Assembly (NCBI GenBank): GCA_000720375.1
Contig: JOAA01000010.1
Location: 186,001 to 250,000, forward strand
DNA length: 64,000 bases
Reading direction: 5' to 3'
From: Rhodococcus rhodnii
GTDB lineage: Bacteria > Actinomycetota > Actinomycetes > Mycobacteriales > Pseudonocardiaceae
Shown here: piece after piece, positions 49,090-57,219 of the stretch
Layout of the letters: each line of letters begins with the position of its first letter
Numbering within the stretch: the first letter of the stretch is position 1
Notes under the pieces: model-generated
Databases searched by the model: none
Told to the model about the DNA's origin: nothing
Seen by the model: only the letters and a program-made list of their open reading frames with translations
Translations under genes and position numbers: made by a program

Positions 49090-49176
49090 ATGCACGTGAT
49101 CGAGCTTGCGAGAGCACCGTTGAACACAGTGCTCAGCTCATGTGCCACGGCCAACCCGGCTGGGAGGCTGACATGA
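49090..49176 (+). CDS. Possible 26-28-aa leader peptide gene
   Basis: ATG at 49090 or GTG at 49096 (better placed after GGGAGG, 49084-49089) opens a short frame (IELARAPLNTVLSSC, then NPAGRLT). Its stop overlaps the next start as ATGA (49173-49176). The ideal ribosome-binding site and coupling suggest it is translated, perhaps to feed ribosomes to the next gene. A short inverted repeat (GAGCAC 49112-49117, GTGCTC 49129-49134) lies inside it. Speculative. Confidence 0.4.
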   Translation: MHVIELARAPLNTVLSSCATANPAGRLT

Positions 49177-49685
49177 GCTGGTCGGACTACTACGAGCGTC
49201 GGAACGCGATCGACTCGATATTGGTCCGTGCGGAAAAAGATCCCGCCGGACCGCTGCCCTTGTCCCCCGCTTTCCGCGACCCGGCCGAGCTGCTGCTGGC
49301 GTTGCACTACCGGTGGACGCTCAAGCTCACCGGCAGGCTGGGGATGGTGCTGGCCGAGGCGGACCGTGACCCGTCGATCGACCTGGTCGACGCGATCTCC
49401 GACGCGTGGCGCAAGACGGTCGCGGACAACGCGACATTGCACGCGGTGCTTGAGGCGCACGCCGACCACTACGAGGCGCTGTGGCCGCAGCTGCAGGCCG
49501 AACAGCGAACGCTGGCGCTGGCCGCCGGACTGGCCGAGACGCACGAGCCGACCGAGGAGATCACCCGGGTCGGCGCGGCCTTCCAGACATTGCTCCGAAC
49601 GGCAGAAAAGCAATCGCCCCGTCGGCAGCGCAGTCGGTACAGCCCGGTGGAACAACTCCTTCGCAGGCTCGTGGCAAGCGCCTGA
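49173..49685 (+). CDS. Hypothetical helical protein (170 aa)
   Basis: The product is 170 aa, helical and soluble: WSDYYERRNAIDSILVRAE, DPAELLLALHYRWTLKLTGRLG, DLVDAISDAWRKTVADNATL and EALWPQLQAEQRTLALAAGLA. I do not recognise the function. GGGAGG lies 5-6 nt before the ATG. It is coupled to the small leader frame, divergent from the TetR gene, and 19 nt before the SDR gene. It is probably part of the TetR regulon. Confidence 0.75.
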   Translation: MSWSDYYERRNAIDSILVRAEKDPAGPLPLSPAFRDPAELLLALHYRWTLKLTGRLGMVLAEADRDPSIDLVDAISDAWRKTVADNATLHAVLEAHADHYEALWPQLQAEQRTLALAAGLAETHEPTEEITRVGAAFQTLLRTAEKQSPRRQRSRYSPVEQLLRRLVASA

Positions 49686-49704
49686 GGCGGCATATATTCG
49701 CCGA

Positions 49705-50613
49705 ATGGCTAACTGGTCCGAGGCCGACATCCCCGATCAGACCGGGCGCACCGCGCTGATCACCGGCGCCAACTCCGGTTTGGGCCTGCGCAGTGCGAAA
49801 GTCCTCGCCGGCATGGGGGCACGGGTGTTGGTCGCGGCCCGTGACACCGAACGGGGCAACAGAGCGGTCGCCGAGATCGGCCGCAACGCCGAACTGGTCG
49901 AACTGGATCTGGCCGACCTGTCCTCGGTCCGCAAAGCCGCGGCGCAGGTGCGGGAACGGACCGGCGACAAGCTGGACATCCTGATGAACAACGCGGGCGT
50001 GATGGGCACGCCGTTCACCAGGACCACGGACGGATTCGAGCTGCAGTTCGGCGTGAACCACCTGGGGCACGCGGCATTGACGTGGCTGCTGCTGCCCGCG
50101 ATCAAGGACGGCCGCGTGGTCACGGTGGGCAGTCAGGCCGCCCGCGGCTGGGGCCTCGACCTGGACGACCCGAACTTCGAACGCCGCCGGTACTCGATCT
50201 CGGCGAGCTACAGCCAGTCCAAGCTGGCCAACCTGATCTTCATGATGGAGCTGGGCAGGCGCGCGCAAGCCGCCGGCCTCAACCTGGTCAGCACCGGCGG
50301 GCATCCGGGCATGGCGGCGACCGAACTGGTCGGCAACTCGGTGAAGCTACGCACCAAGAGCGTCGTCGGCTCGGTCCTGACGTGGGGCATGGCCCAGTTC
50401 TGCCAGTCGGTCGAGGTCGGCGCCCTGGCCCAGCTGCGCGCCGCGACCGAGCCCGGCCTGCGCAGCGGGGACTACTTCGGTCCGAAGTGGGCGATGCAAC
50501 TCTGGGGCCCGCCCACGAAGGTGCGGCCCAGAGCCGCCGCCTTCTCGGAGGAACTGGGGCGGCGGCTCTGGGACGTGACAGCCGAACTGACCGGCGTCAC
50601 ACCGGATTTCTAG
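49705..50613 (+). CDS. Short-chain dehydrogenase/reductase (retinol-dehydrogenase-like)
   Basis: The product is 302 aa. ALITGANSGLGLRSAKVLAG (NADP(H)-binding GxxxGxG), NNAGVMG, GVNHLGHAALTW and YSQSKLANL (catalytic Tyr-x-x-x-Lys) are all present. The group resembles retinol/protochlorophyllide-type SDRs; the substrate is unknown. A TATATT -10 box lies 6 nt before the ATG (49693-49698), so it may have its own leaderless promoter besides read-through. Its last 17 nt overlap the convergent M14 peptidase gene. Confidence 0.93.
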   Translation: MANWSEADIPDQTGRTALITGANSGLGLRSAKVLAGMGARVLVAARDTERGNRAVAEIGRNAELVELDLADLSSVRKAAAQVRERTGDKLDILMNNAGVMGTPFTRTTDGFELQFGVNHLGHAALTWLLLPAIKDGRVVTVGSQAARGWGLDLDDPNFERRRYSISASYSQSKLANLIFMMELGRRAQAAGLNLVSTGGHPGMAATELVGNSVKLRTKSVVGSVLTWGMAQFCQSVEVGALAQLRAATEPGLRSGDYFGPKWAMQLWGPPTKVRPRAAAFSEELGRRLWDVTAELTGVTPDF

Positions 50614-53143
50614 TGGCACTCCAGTAGACGGCGTTGGCCACCTGGGCGTACAAGCCCTTGGGGTGCGCACGGAACAATGGCTCCGTACCGAACATCACGA
50701 CCTTGGCGCCACGCTCGTCGGCGCCCGAAACCACGACGGGCTGACCGCTCGCGGCTTCCGGTCCGCCCGTGCCGTCCTCGTTGGCACGCCAATGCCCAGC
50801 CGCCAACGGATGGCCAGCCGCATAACGCTGTTCCACGGTCACGCCCGCGCCGAGGTTCGTGAACCACTGCGGTGCGTACACAAAGGACTGCGGCAGGGCG
50901 CCCGCGCCGATCGGGCCGGTTCCGTTGGTGACGTTGACGATCCCGTTCGCGTCACCACGCCCGGCCACCGCGGTCACGTCCAGCAACTTCGCGTCGGCGT
51001 TGAACTTCGACCCGGTCGCGCCACGCGTGACCACGCCACCACGCGCGGCGAAGGCGTCAACGGCTGCCTTGCCGGAGGCGTTGAGCAGGTCGTAGCGCAG
51101 CCCGGACGACACCACCAGAACGTCCACTCGGGACAGATCGAAGCCGTTGTTCAGCGCCTCCGTGGACACCGGCCGCACCTCAAAGCCCATGTCCCGCAAC
51201 GCGAACAGCTCGTCCGGACCAACCGCGGCCGCGATCGTCGGCCGCCGCAGCACCGCACCGGCATCCCCGGCGGGTGCCAGGCTGAACCGCACGCCGTACC
51301 GATCGGCCACCTGGAGAGCCGCGACACGGGCCGAAGCCGGGACGATCACCGAACCGTTGGCCCGGCGCTTGAGTTCGATGCCACGACCGAGCAGATCGTT
51401 CACCGCCGCCGCGTCCTTGCCGTCCCGCACGGTGATCGCCAAGTCCTGGCCGGGACCCGCGTCCACACCGCCGGTCGGCGAGGCCGCGACCACGGGCTTG
51501 CTGGCGACCCGCAGGTCACCGCCCTGGATGATGTCCACGGAAGCACCCCACAGCAGGCGGTGGCTCCACCCGGAGATGTCGTACATCACCTCGGCGCTCG
51601 CCGACACGTCGCGACCTTGCTCCAGCATCACGTTGGCCAGCGCGCGTTTCGGCTGATGCATGTCCACAATGTACGACCCAGCCGGGTAGGTCCGGCCGGC
51701 CAGCGAGAACGGCCGGTCGGCCTGACGCACCCGGACATCGTGCGCGACAAGCAGATCGACAAGGCGAGCCGCCGCAGCACCGGAGCGCTGGGTCGACCCG
51801 GCCGGGATCACGTACGCACGCGGGAACTTCGTGGTGAACCGGTCCTCGGGACCGAACCCGGGCACGAAACCGTCCGGGATGTACCGCTGCGCCTCACCCG
51901 CGGCGCCGCGCCTGAAGATCTCGATCTGGTTGGCGATCAACGCGGATCGGTTGTCCTGCACGTACTCCAGGCTCGCCTTCATGCTCGCCTCGGACACATC
52001 GGTGTTGATCGCCGAGCGGCGGCGCAGCTCGGTCTCCGGCAGGTTGTAGTCGCCCCGGTTGACCCGCATCGGGATCTCGATGGTGTACGAGATCGCGCCG
52101 TGGAACATCGAGTACTGGGCGGTGTAGATGGGTGCCCAGCCGTCCCACTCGCCGGACGGGTAGTCCCGGAACGGGATCTGTGTGTCCTGCGCCTCAGGGT
52201 GACCGAGCGCCTTGACGGCCTTCTCGATGTTCAACCCGTTGGCGTAGCCGTGCTTGATATACAGGTCGAAGTCGTAGTTCTGGCCGTGCGGCGGACCAGT
52301 CGGCTCGATCAGCGTGCCGGAGACGTAGCCGTGCTCGTCGAGCATCATCACAGGCTGGACCGTCTTGACGATGTCACGCATCGCGATGCCCTCGGGCTGC
52401 GAGGACGTCACGAAGTCCCGGTTGAGGTCGAAACCGTTGGCGTTGGCCCGGGTGCCGAGGTTGCGGCCGTCCGGGTTCGCCGTGACGTTGAAGTAGACCC
52501 TGTTGCGGGACAACAGGTCCAGTGCTTTGCGGTCCCTGGTGGTGGCGAGGTACTCGATCTGCCGCAGCGCGGCGTCGGTGCCTTCCCACTCGTCGCCGTG
52601 GATGTTGTTGTTGATCCAGACCGGCGTCTTGTACTCCCGCGCGAGCTGGCGGTCACGGGCCGCGGCGGCCGGATCGTTCTCGATCTTGTCGCGCCAGCGC
52701 TCCTGCTGGCGGGTCTCCGACGGCCGCTCCGGCGCGGTCAGCGTGACCAGGTACAGATCCCGGCCGAGGCCGGACTGGCCGACGACCTCCACCGAGATCC
52801 GGTTGCTGCGGCCCTGCAGTTCGTTGAGTTTGGGCGCGATCGCGTGGTACGGCGTCAGCCCCAGCTTGATGGCCTTGTCAGCGGGGTCCTCGGGGTAGAC
52901 CCGCAGCTGTGTGGTGCGTGGATAGCCTTCCCGAGAGCCGAGTTTGTTCTCGGCCAACGCGGACAGGGCCGAGATCCTCGGCGGGTCGACCGCCGCGACC
53001 TCGTTGCGCTCCGGGCCGTTGCCCGGCTCCTCGCCTTTCGGTGACCGCGACGGCGCACCGGTCGCGGCCGGAGCCAGGGTGATGACCGTGAGCAGGGATA
53101 GCGCCGATGCGGCGAGCACTCTGCCAACCGGACGTAAATGCAC
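50597..53143 (-). CDS. Secreted M14-family zinc carboxypeptidase
   Basis: The product is 848 aa. An N-terminal signal (VGRVLAASALSLLTVITLAPAATGAP) directs export. The M14 domain (about 90-420) has the zinc-binding HGDEWEG (H182, E185), NVTANPDGRNLGTR, DLNRDF and a late ITYTIEIPMR-type segment that may hold the catalytic glutamate. The C-terminal half (about 430-848) is a large beta-rich region with a glutamine-amidotransferase-like segment (VDVLVVSSGLRYDLL, FAARGGVVTRG). The GTG at 53143 is 8 nt after GGGAGG. That ribosome-binding site can pair with an upstream complement (see 53150-53191). Confidence 0.92.
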   Translation of the reverse strand: MHLRPVGRVLAASALSLLTVITLAPAATGAPSRSPKGEEPGNGPERNEVAAVDPPRISALSALAENKLGSREGYPRTTQLRVYPEDPADKAIKLGLTPYHAIAPKLNELQGRSNRISVEVVGQSGLGRDLYLVTLTAPERPSETRQQERWRDKIENDPAAAARDRQLAREYKTPVWINNNIHGDEWEGTDAALRQIEYLATTRDRKALDLLSRNRVYFNVTANPDGRNLGTRANANGFDLNRDFVTSSQPEGIAMRDIVKTVQPVMMLDEHGYVSGTLIEPTGPPHGQNYDFDLYIKHGYANGLNIEKAVKALGHPEAQDTQIPFRDYPSGEWDGWAPIYTAQYSMFHGAISYTIEIPMRVNRGDYNLPETELRRRSAINTDVSEASMKASLEYVQDNRSALIANQIEIFRRGAAGEAQRYIPDGFVPGFGPEDRFTTKFPRAYVIPAGSTQRSGAAAARLVDLLVAHDVRVRQADRPFSLAGRTYPAGSYIVDMHQPKRALANVMLEQGRDVSASAEVMYDISGWSHRLLWGASVDIIQGGDLRVASKPVVAASPTGGVDAGPGQDLAITVRDGKDAAAVNDLLGRGIELKRRANGSVIVPASARVAALQVADRYGVRFSLAPAGDAGAVLRRPTIAAAVGPDELFALRDMGFEVRPVSTEALNNGFDLSRVDVLVVSSGLRYDLLNASGKAAVDAFAARGGVVTRGATGSKFNADAKLLDVTAVAGRGDANGIVNVTNGTGPIGAGALPQSFVYAPQWFTNLGAGVTVEQRYAAGHPLAAGHWRANEDGTGGPEAASGQPVVVSGADERGAKVVMFGTEPLFRAHPKGLYAQVANAVYWSATRNPV

Positions 53144-53149
53144 GAAAAG

Positions 53150-53191
53150 CACCTCCCAGTGAACTGCGGCAAGTCAGTCAACTGGGAGGTG
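53150..53191 (-). promoter_or_regulatory. Hairpin masking the M14 peptidase ribosome-binding site
   Basis: On the minus-strand mRNA, CACCTCCCAGT (53191-53181) is followed after 20 nt by its perfect complement ACTGGGAGGTG (53160-53150). The latter contains the GGGAGG that serves the GTG at 53143. The 11-bp stem would block ribosome binding unless opened, for instance by translation of the upstream frame or by a ligand or protein. Confidence 0.7.
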
Positions 53192-53208
53192 CGGCTGTCA
53201 ACCCTTCC

Positions 53209-54694
53209 TCAGAAGGGGAATTGCCTCTGCCACAGTTTCCGCGCGACCTCGGTACGGGTGTCCGTCGCGGACAGTGACCGCTCCGGAGGTCCACAGTGGA
53301 CGTCCTTGGCCGGGAGCTTGCCGCTCACCAGGAACTCTGTCCCGATCTCGTTGACACAAGCGTTGTTCGTCGTCAGGTACGTACCGTGGCCGCCCTGATC
53401 GGCGGTCACCAGCTTGGCCCGATCACCCAAAGCCGCGCGCATGTTCTGCGCGCCCACCAGAGGAGTAGCGGGGTCGCGCAGGTTCTGGGTGAGCAGCACG
53501 TTGCTCGGCCCACGGTCGGTGATCCGGACAGCCGGTTCGATCGGCTTCGACGGCCAGAACGTGCACGGCCACACGTTCGACGGCATCCCGTTGGTCAGCG
53601 GGTACTTCTTCCTGTCGGCCAGCACCTGCCATTGGTAGATCCCGGTGTGCCGCGGCCAGGACGCGTCACCGCACGCGATGCCCCACAGCGTCGCCACGAA
53701 GCTCTGGGTGATCGGGAAGTTTGACAACCGGCCCCGGCTCGCCGCGCTTGACGGCCTGCCAGAGTTCCGCCATCTGCGGAAAGACCTCGTCGGCGTACAG
53801 CCCGCCTCGGGTGGTGCCCCGCAGGACGTTGCCCGTGATGCCCTCGATGGGCTGCGCGTCCAGTTTGGCGGCCAGCTCGAAGTACGTGTCCCGGACCGCC
53901 TGCGGTGTGGCGCCGAGACCGTACGTGGCGTCGCGTTCGGCGGCCCACTTCGCGAAGTCCTCGAAGCGTTCCTCGACCGACGCACCCCAGTTCTGCCAGA
54001 CGCCGCGCCAGATCCCACGCGGATCGACCACGCTGTCCAGCACGATCCGGTCGGACTGACGAGGGAACAACGTCGTGTAGACGGCACCGAGGTACGAGCC
54101 GTACGACCCGCCGAAGTACGAGATCTTCTGCTCGCCCAACGCAGCCCGGATCTGGTCCATGTCCCGCGCGGTGTTGGCCGTGGTGACGTACGGCAGCCGG
54201 TCGCCGGAGTGCTCGAAACACTGCTTGGCGACCTGACGCGCGTACGCGACCGATTCGGAGATGTCGCCGTTGGGCGCCGGGTAGGGAATGACCTTGGACC
54301 CGTCCAGCTGTTCGGGCGTCAGGGCGCAACTGTTCGGCGTGCTGCGACCGGTGCCCCTCGGGTCGAACCCGATCAGGTCGTACGCGTCCTTCAGCCGCTG
54401 CGGAGCCACCTGGTCGACCAGCAACGGCATGTCCAGCCCGGGACCACCGGGACCGCCTGGGTTGAGCAGCAACACGCCGCGCCGGGTGGCCGGGTTGGCC
54501 GCCTTCTTGCGGGACACCGCGATGTCGATCTTGGTGCCGTTCGGCTTGCGGTAGTCCAGCGGCACGGCGACGGTGGTGCATTCCAGTGCCAGGCCATCCG
54601 GGCATGGTGTCCAGGCTGGAGCCGCGCTGGCGGTGGCCGGTGTGACGAGCGTGCCCACGACCAATGCGCCGAGCGCCAAGCCGAGCCCTCGCAT
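53209..54694 (-). pseudogene. Secreted tripeptidyl-aminopeptidase-like serine peptidase, frameshifted
   Basis: Two overlapping minus-strand frames make one protein of about 495 aa. The first frame begins MRGLGLALGALVVGTLVTPA (signal peptide; ATG 54694 after GGGAGG) and includes LLNPGGPGGPGLDMP, GFDPRGTGRSTP and the nucleophile FGGSYGSYLGAVY. It runs correctly to about 53735 (GEPGPVVK), then goes off into a short tail ending at 53666. The second frame takes over with ITQSFVATLWGIACGD, LLTQNLRDPATPLVGAQ and GGHGTYL, ending at 53209 with the catalytic histidine and the TAP C-terminal domain. A single extra base near 53725-53735 explains it. It may be a real mutation or an assembly error. Confidence 0.82.
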
Positions 54695-54833
54695 CTGTCC
54701 TCCCCAGAATTCGTCGATGACCTGGCCAACGCTAAAGATCACCCGGTGGGCCCGCATCGGCCTGGGGAATGGCTGATCCCCTAGGGGGCCGCGTGACCCC
54801 GGACACGTCTGGGCGGGGCGTAACCTTTGATCT

Positions 54834-55835
54834 GTGACTGTGGCGCCGGAAGGACGAAAGCTGCTGCGTGTCGAGGTCCGCAACAGCCAGACGCCGATCG
54901 AGAAGAAGCCGCCGTGGATCAAGACCAAGGCGCGGATGGGCCCGGAGTACACCGAGCTCAAAGGCCTGGTCCGGCGGGAAGGCCTGCACACGGTGTGCGA
55001 GGAGGCCGGCTGTCCCAACATCTACGAGTGTTGGGAGGACCGGGAGGCCACGTTCCTGATCGGCGGCGACCAGTGCACCCGGCGCTGCGACTTCTGCCAG
55101 ATCGACACCGGCAAACCGGCCGCGCTGGACCGCGAGGAGCCACGCAAGGTGGCCGAGTCGGTTCAGGCGATGGGCCTGCGGTACTCGACCGTCACCGGCG
55201 TCGCGCGTGACGACCTGGAGGACGGCGGTGCTTGGCTGTACGCCGAGACGGTCCGCCAGATCCACTCGATGAACCCGGGTACCGGTGTCGAGCTGCTGAT
55301 CCCGGACTTCAACGCCGACCCCGAGCAACTGGCCGAGGTGTTCGGCTCACGGCCGGAGGTGCTCGCGCACAACCTGGAGACCGTGCCCCGGATCTTCAAG
55401 CGGATCCGGCCGGGCTTCCGCTACGAGCGCTCGCTCGAGGTGATCACCAAGGCCCGCTCGGCGGGGCTGGTCACGAAGTCGAACCTGATCCTGGGCATGG
55501 GCGAGACGCCGGAAGAGGTCACCGAGGCACTGCGTGACCTGTACGAGGCGGGCACCGACATCGTCACGATCACCCAGTACCTGCGCCCGTCGCCGCGGCA
55601 CCACCCGATCGACCGGTGGGTGAAGCCGGAGGAGTTCGTGCAGCACAAGGAGGCGGCCGAGCAGATCGGGTTCGCCGGCGTGATGGCCGGGCCGTTGGTG
55701 CGGTCCTCATACCGCGCCGGACGGCTCTACGCCCAGGCCATGGCCCACCGCGGCCAGCCGGTTCCCGAGCACCTCGCGCACCTGGCCGAGCAGGGCCCGG
55801 CCAGCCAGGAGATCGGCTCGCTGCTTTCCAGGTAG
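54834..55835 (+). CDS. lipA: Lipoyl synthase
   Basis: The product is 333 aa, a radical SAM enzyme with two 4Fe-4S clusters. The auxiliary cluster is bound by C55, C60 and C66 ([12 protein letters not shown]), and the SAM cluster by C81, C85 and C88 (CTRRCDFC). It inserts two sulfurs into octanoyl groups placed by LipB. TAACCT lies 7 nt before the GTG (54821-54826), so it is probably leaderless. lipB lies about 9 kb upstream, separated by an insert. Confidence 0.97.
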   Translation: MTVAPEGRKLLRVEVRNSQTPIEKKPPWIKTKARMGPEYTELKGLVRREGLHTVCEEAGCPNIYECWEDREATFLIGGDQCTRRCDFCQIDTGKPAALDREEPRKVAESVQAMGLRYSTVTGVARDDLEDGGAWLYAETVRQIHSMNPGTGVELLIPDFNADPEQLAEVFGSRPEVLAHNLETVPRIFKRIRPGFRYERSLEVITKARSAGLVTKSNLILGMGETPEEVTEALRDLYEAGTDIVTITQYLRPSPRHHPIDRWVKPEEFVQHKEAAEQIGFAGVMAGPLVRSSYRAGRLYAQAMAHRGQPVPEHLAHLAEQGPASQEIGSLLSR

Positions 55836-55935
55836 GGTGGACCCCAGAGATCTGGGGGACGTCCGTGGAACCGCGGCACTGGGATACGCGTCTCTCAATG
55901 GGCGAACAGCCCGAAACAGGGGAGGGACGTTACCC

Positions 55936-56625
55936 GTGGCCTTGGTCAGCGACGTACTCGAATGGCTCGCGCAGCTTCCGCAGCCCGCGCTTGTGGGTGC
56001 GACCGGTGGGCTGATCCTGCTGGAATGCACGATCGGGCTCGGGTTCATCGCCCCGGGTGAAGCCGGTCTGCTGATCGCCTCGACCACGGTGTCCGCCGGG
56101 CCTGGCGGCTTCTCGCTGTCCCGGTTCCTGATCCTCTGGGCCGTGGTCACGGTGGCAGCGGCCTGCGGCGACTCGATCGGCTACGCCATCGGGCGCCGGT
56201 TCGGGCCGTCATTGCGGGAGACCAAGCTGATCCAGAAGTACGGCGCGGAAGGCTGGGACAAGACCACCGGCATCCTGCGTAAACGCGGGGCGTGGGCGGT
56301 GTTCTTCGGCCGCTGGCTGCCGGTCGTGCGCACGCTGATGCCTGCCGCCGCCGGAACCGCAGGCCTGCCGTACCGCAAGTTCCTGCCCGCCGCGATGCTC
56401 GGCGCCGCCTCGTGGTCACTGGCCCACATCTCGATCGGCGCCGCACTGGGTGAGGCCGCCAAGCAGATCGAGAAGTACCTCAACACCGGTGGCCTGGTCG
56501 TGGTGGCCGGGCTGGTGCTGGCCCTGTTCGTCGTGTGGACGATCCGCAAGCGCAAGAAGGCCAAGGCAGCCGCCCTCGCCGCGGCGACCCCGAAGGTCGA
56601 GGAGCCGGCGACCGAGTCAGCCTGA
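55936..56625 (+). CDS. DedA-family membrane protein
   Basis: The product is 229 aa with five to six membrane helices. LLECTIGLGFIAPGEAGLL, FGRWLPVVRTLMPAAAGTAGLPYRKF and LGAASWSLAHISIG are the DedA (VTT domain) signatures. DedA proteins are tied to lipid-carrier recycling (undecaprenyl phosphate flipping) and envelope homeostasis. The C-terminus is a basic helix plus RKRKKAKAAALAA. The GTG at 55936 has GGAGGGA about 10 nt upstream. The next gene starts 2 nt after its stop. Confidence 0.92.
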   Translation: MALVSDVLEWLAQLPQPALVGATGGLILLECTIGLGFIAPGEAGLLIASTTVSAGPGGFSLSRFLILWAVVTVAAACGDSIGYAIGRRFGPSLRETKLIQKYGAEGWDKTTGILRKRGAWAVFFGRWLPVVRTLMPAAAGTAGLPYRKFLPAAMLGAASWSLAHISIGAALGEAAKQIEKYLNTGGLVVVAGLVLALFVVWTIRKRKKAKAAALAAATPKVEEPATESA

Positions 56626-56627
56626 GC

Positions 56628-56939
56628 ATGCTGGTCGCGGGAATCGCCATGACCCTGGTCATGGCCTGGATCGTCGGCGGCCGCGTTCGCCGCCGGTTCC
56701 AGAACGTCAGGCAAGGCGCGGACTGGGTGGCCAAGCACCTCGGCGAGAACACCCGGTCTGACAACAGCGAGACGTGGGTCGAGATCTGGGACTGTCACCC
56801 GCTGACCGTTCCGATGATCAAGGAACTGGCCGAGTCGATGGGCTACAAGTACTCCGGAACCGGCTTCAGCCGCCGCAATGGCGCGAAGACCCTGGAGTTC
56901 GTGCCGCCGAAGCCGAAGAAGCGCCGCCTTGACCTCTGA
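56628..56939 (+). CDS. Small membrane-anchored hypothetical protein A (103 aa)
   Basis: The product is 103 aa. One N-terminal membrane helix (MLVAGIAMTLVMAWIVGG), a basic stretch (RVRRRFQNVRQG) and a cytoplasmic domain (WVEIWDCHPLTVPMIKELAESMGYKYSG, ending in KPKKRRLDL). Function unknown. The ATG lies 2 nt after the DedA stop, so translation is coupled. The domain resembles that of the next gene. Confidence 0.75.
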   Translation: MLVAGIAMTLVMAWIVGGRVRRRFQNVRQGADWVAKHLGENTRSDNSETWVEIWDCHPLTVPMIKELAESMGYKYSGTGFSRRNGAKTLEFVPPKPKKRRLDL

Positions 56940-57219
56940 CATCGGCTACGCCCTGTTCCTTGGCTCGATGGGCCTGATCATCCTGTGCGCCATCGTGACG
57001 ATGATCGTGCCCAGGAGGCGGAACGACCAGGACCAGCGGACAGCCGCGACCGACTTCTTCGGCGCCGCCACCGGGCCGGCCCTGGAGTTCGACTGGTTCC
57101 GGTTCGGCGACGTACCGAAACAGGACCTGATCAAGCTCGCGGACCAGCACGGCTGGCGGTTCGACTCCGATCAGGTCACCGACAACGCGTGGATCCTGCG
57201 GTTCACGAAGTCAGCCTGA
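56929..57219 (+). CDS. Small membrane-anchored hypothetical protein B (96 aa)
   Basis: The product is 96 aa. A single N-terminal membrane helix (IGYALFLGSMGLIILCAIVTMIV), a linker, and a C-terminal domain (FRFGDVPKQDLIKLADQHGWRFDSDQ, WILRFTKSA). The layout parallels protein A: helix, then polar linker, then a motif with LIKLADQHGW against MIKELAESMGY. The TTG start overlaps the end of gene A by 11 nt. Its 3' end overlaps the convergent reductase gene by 9 nt. Confidence 0.7.
   Translation: MTSDIGYALFLGSMGLIILCAIVTMIVPRRRNDQDQRTAATDFFGAATGPALEFDWFRFGDVPKQDLIKLADQHGWRFDSDQVTDNAWILRFTKSA

Noticed and set aside
50663..53044. 793-codon plus-strand open frame opposite the M14 peptidase gene
   Set aside because: Long, but full of the Arg/His/Val/Gly pattern expected from antisense of a high-GC gene; the minus strand has a signal peptide and the HxxE zinc motif.
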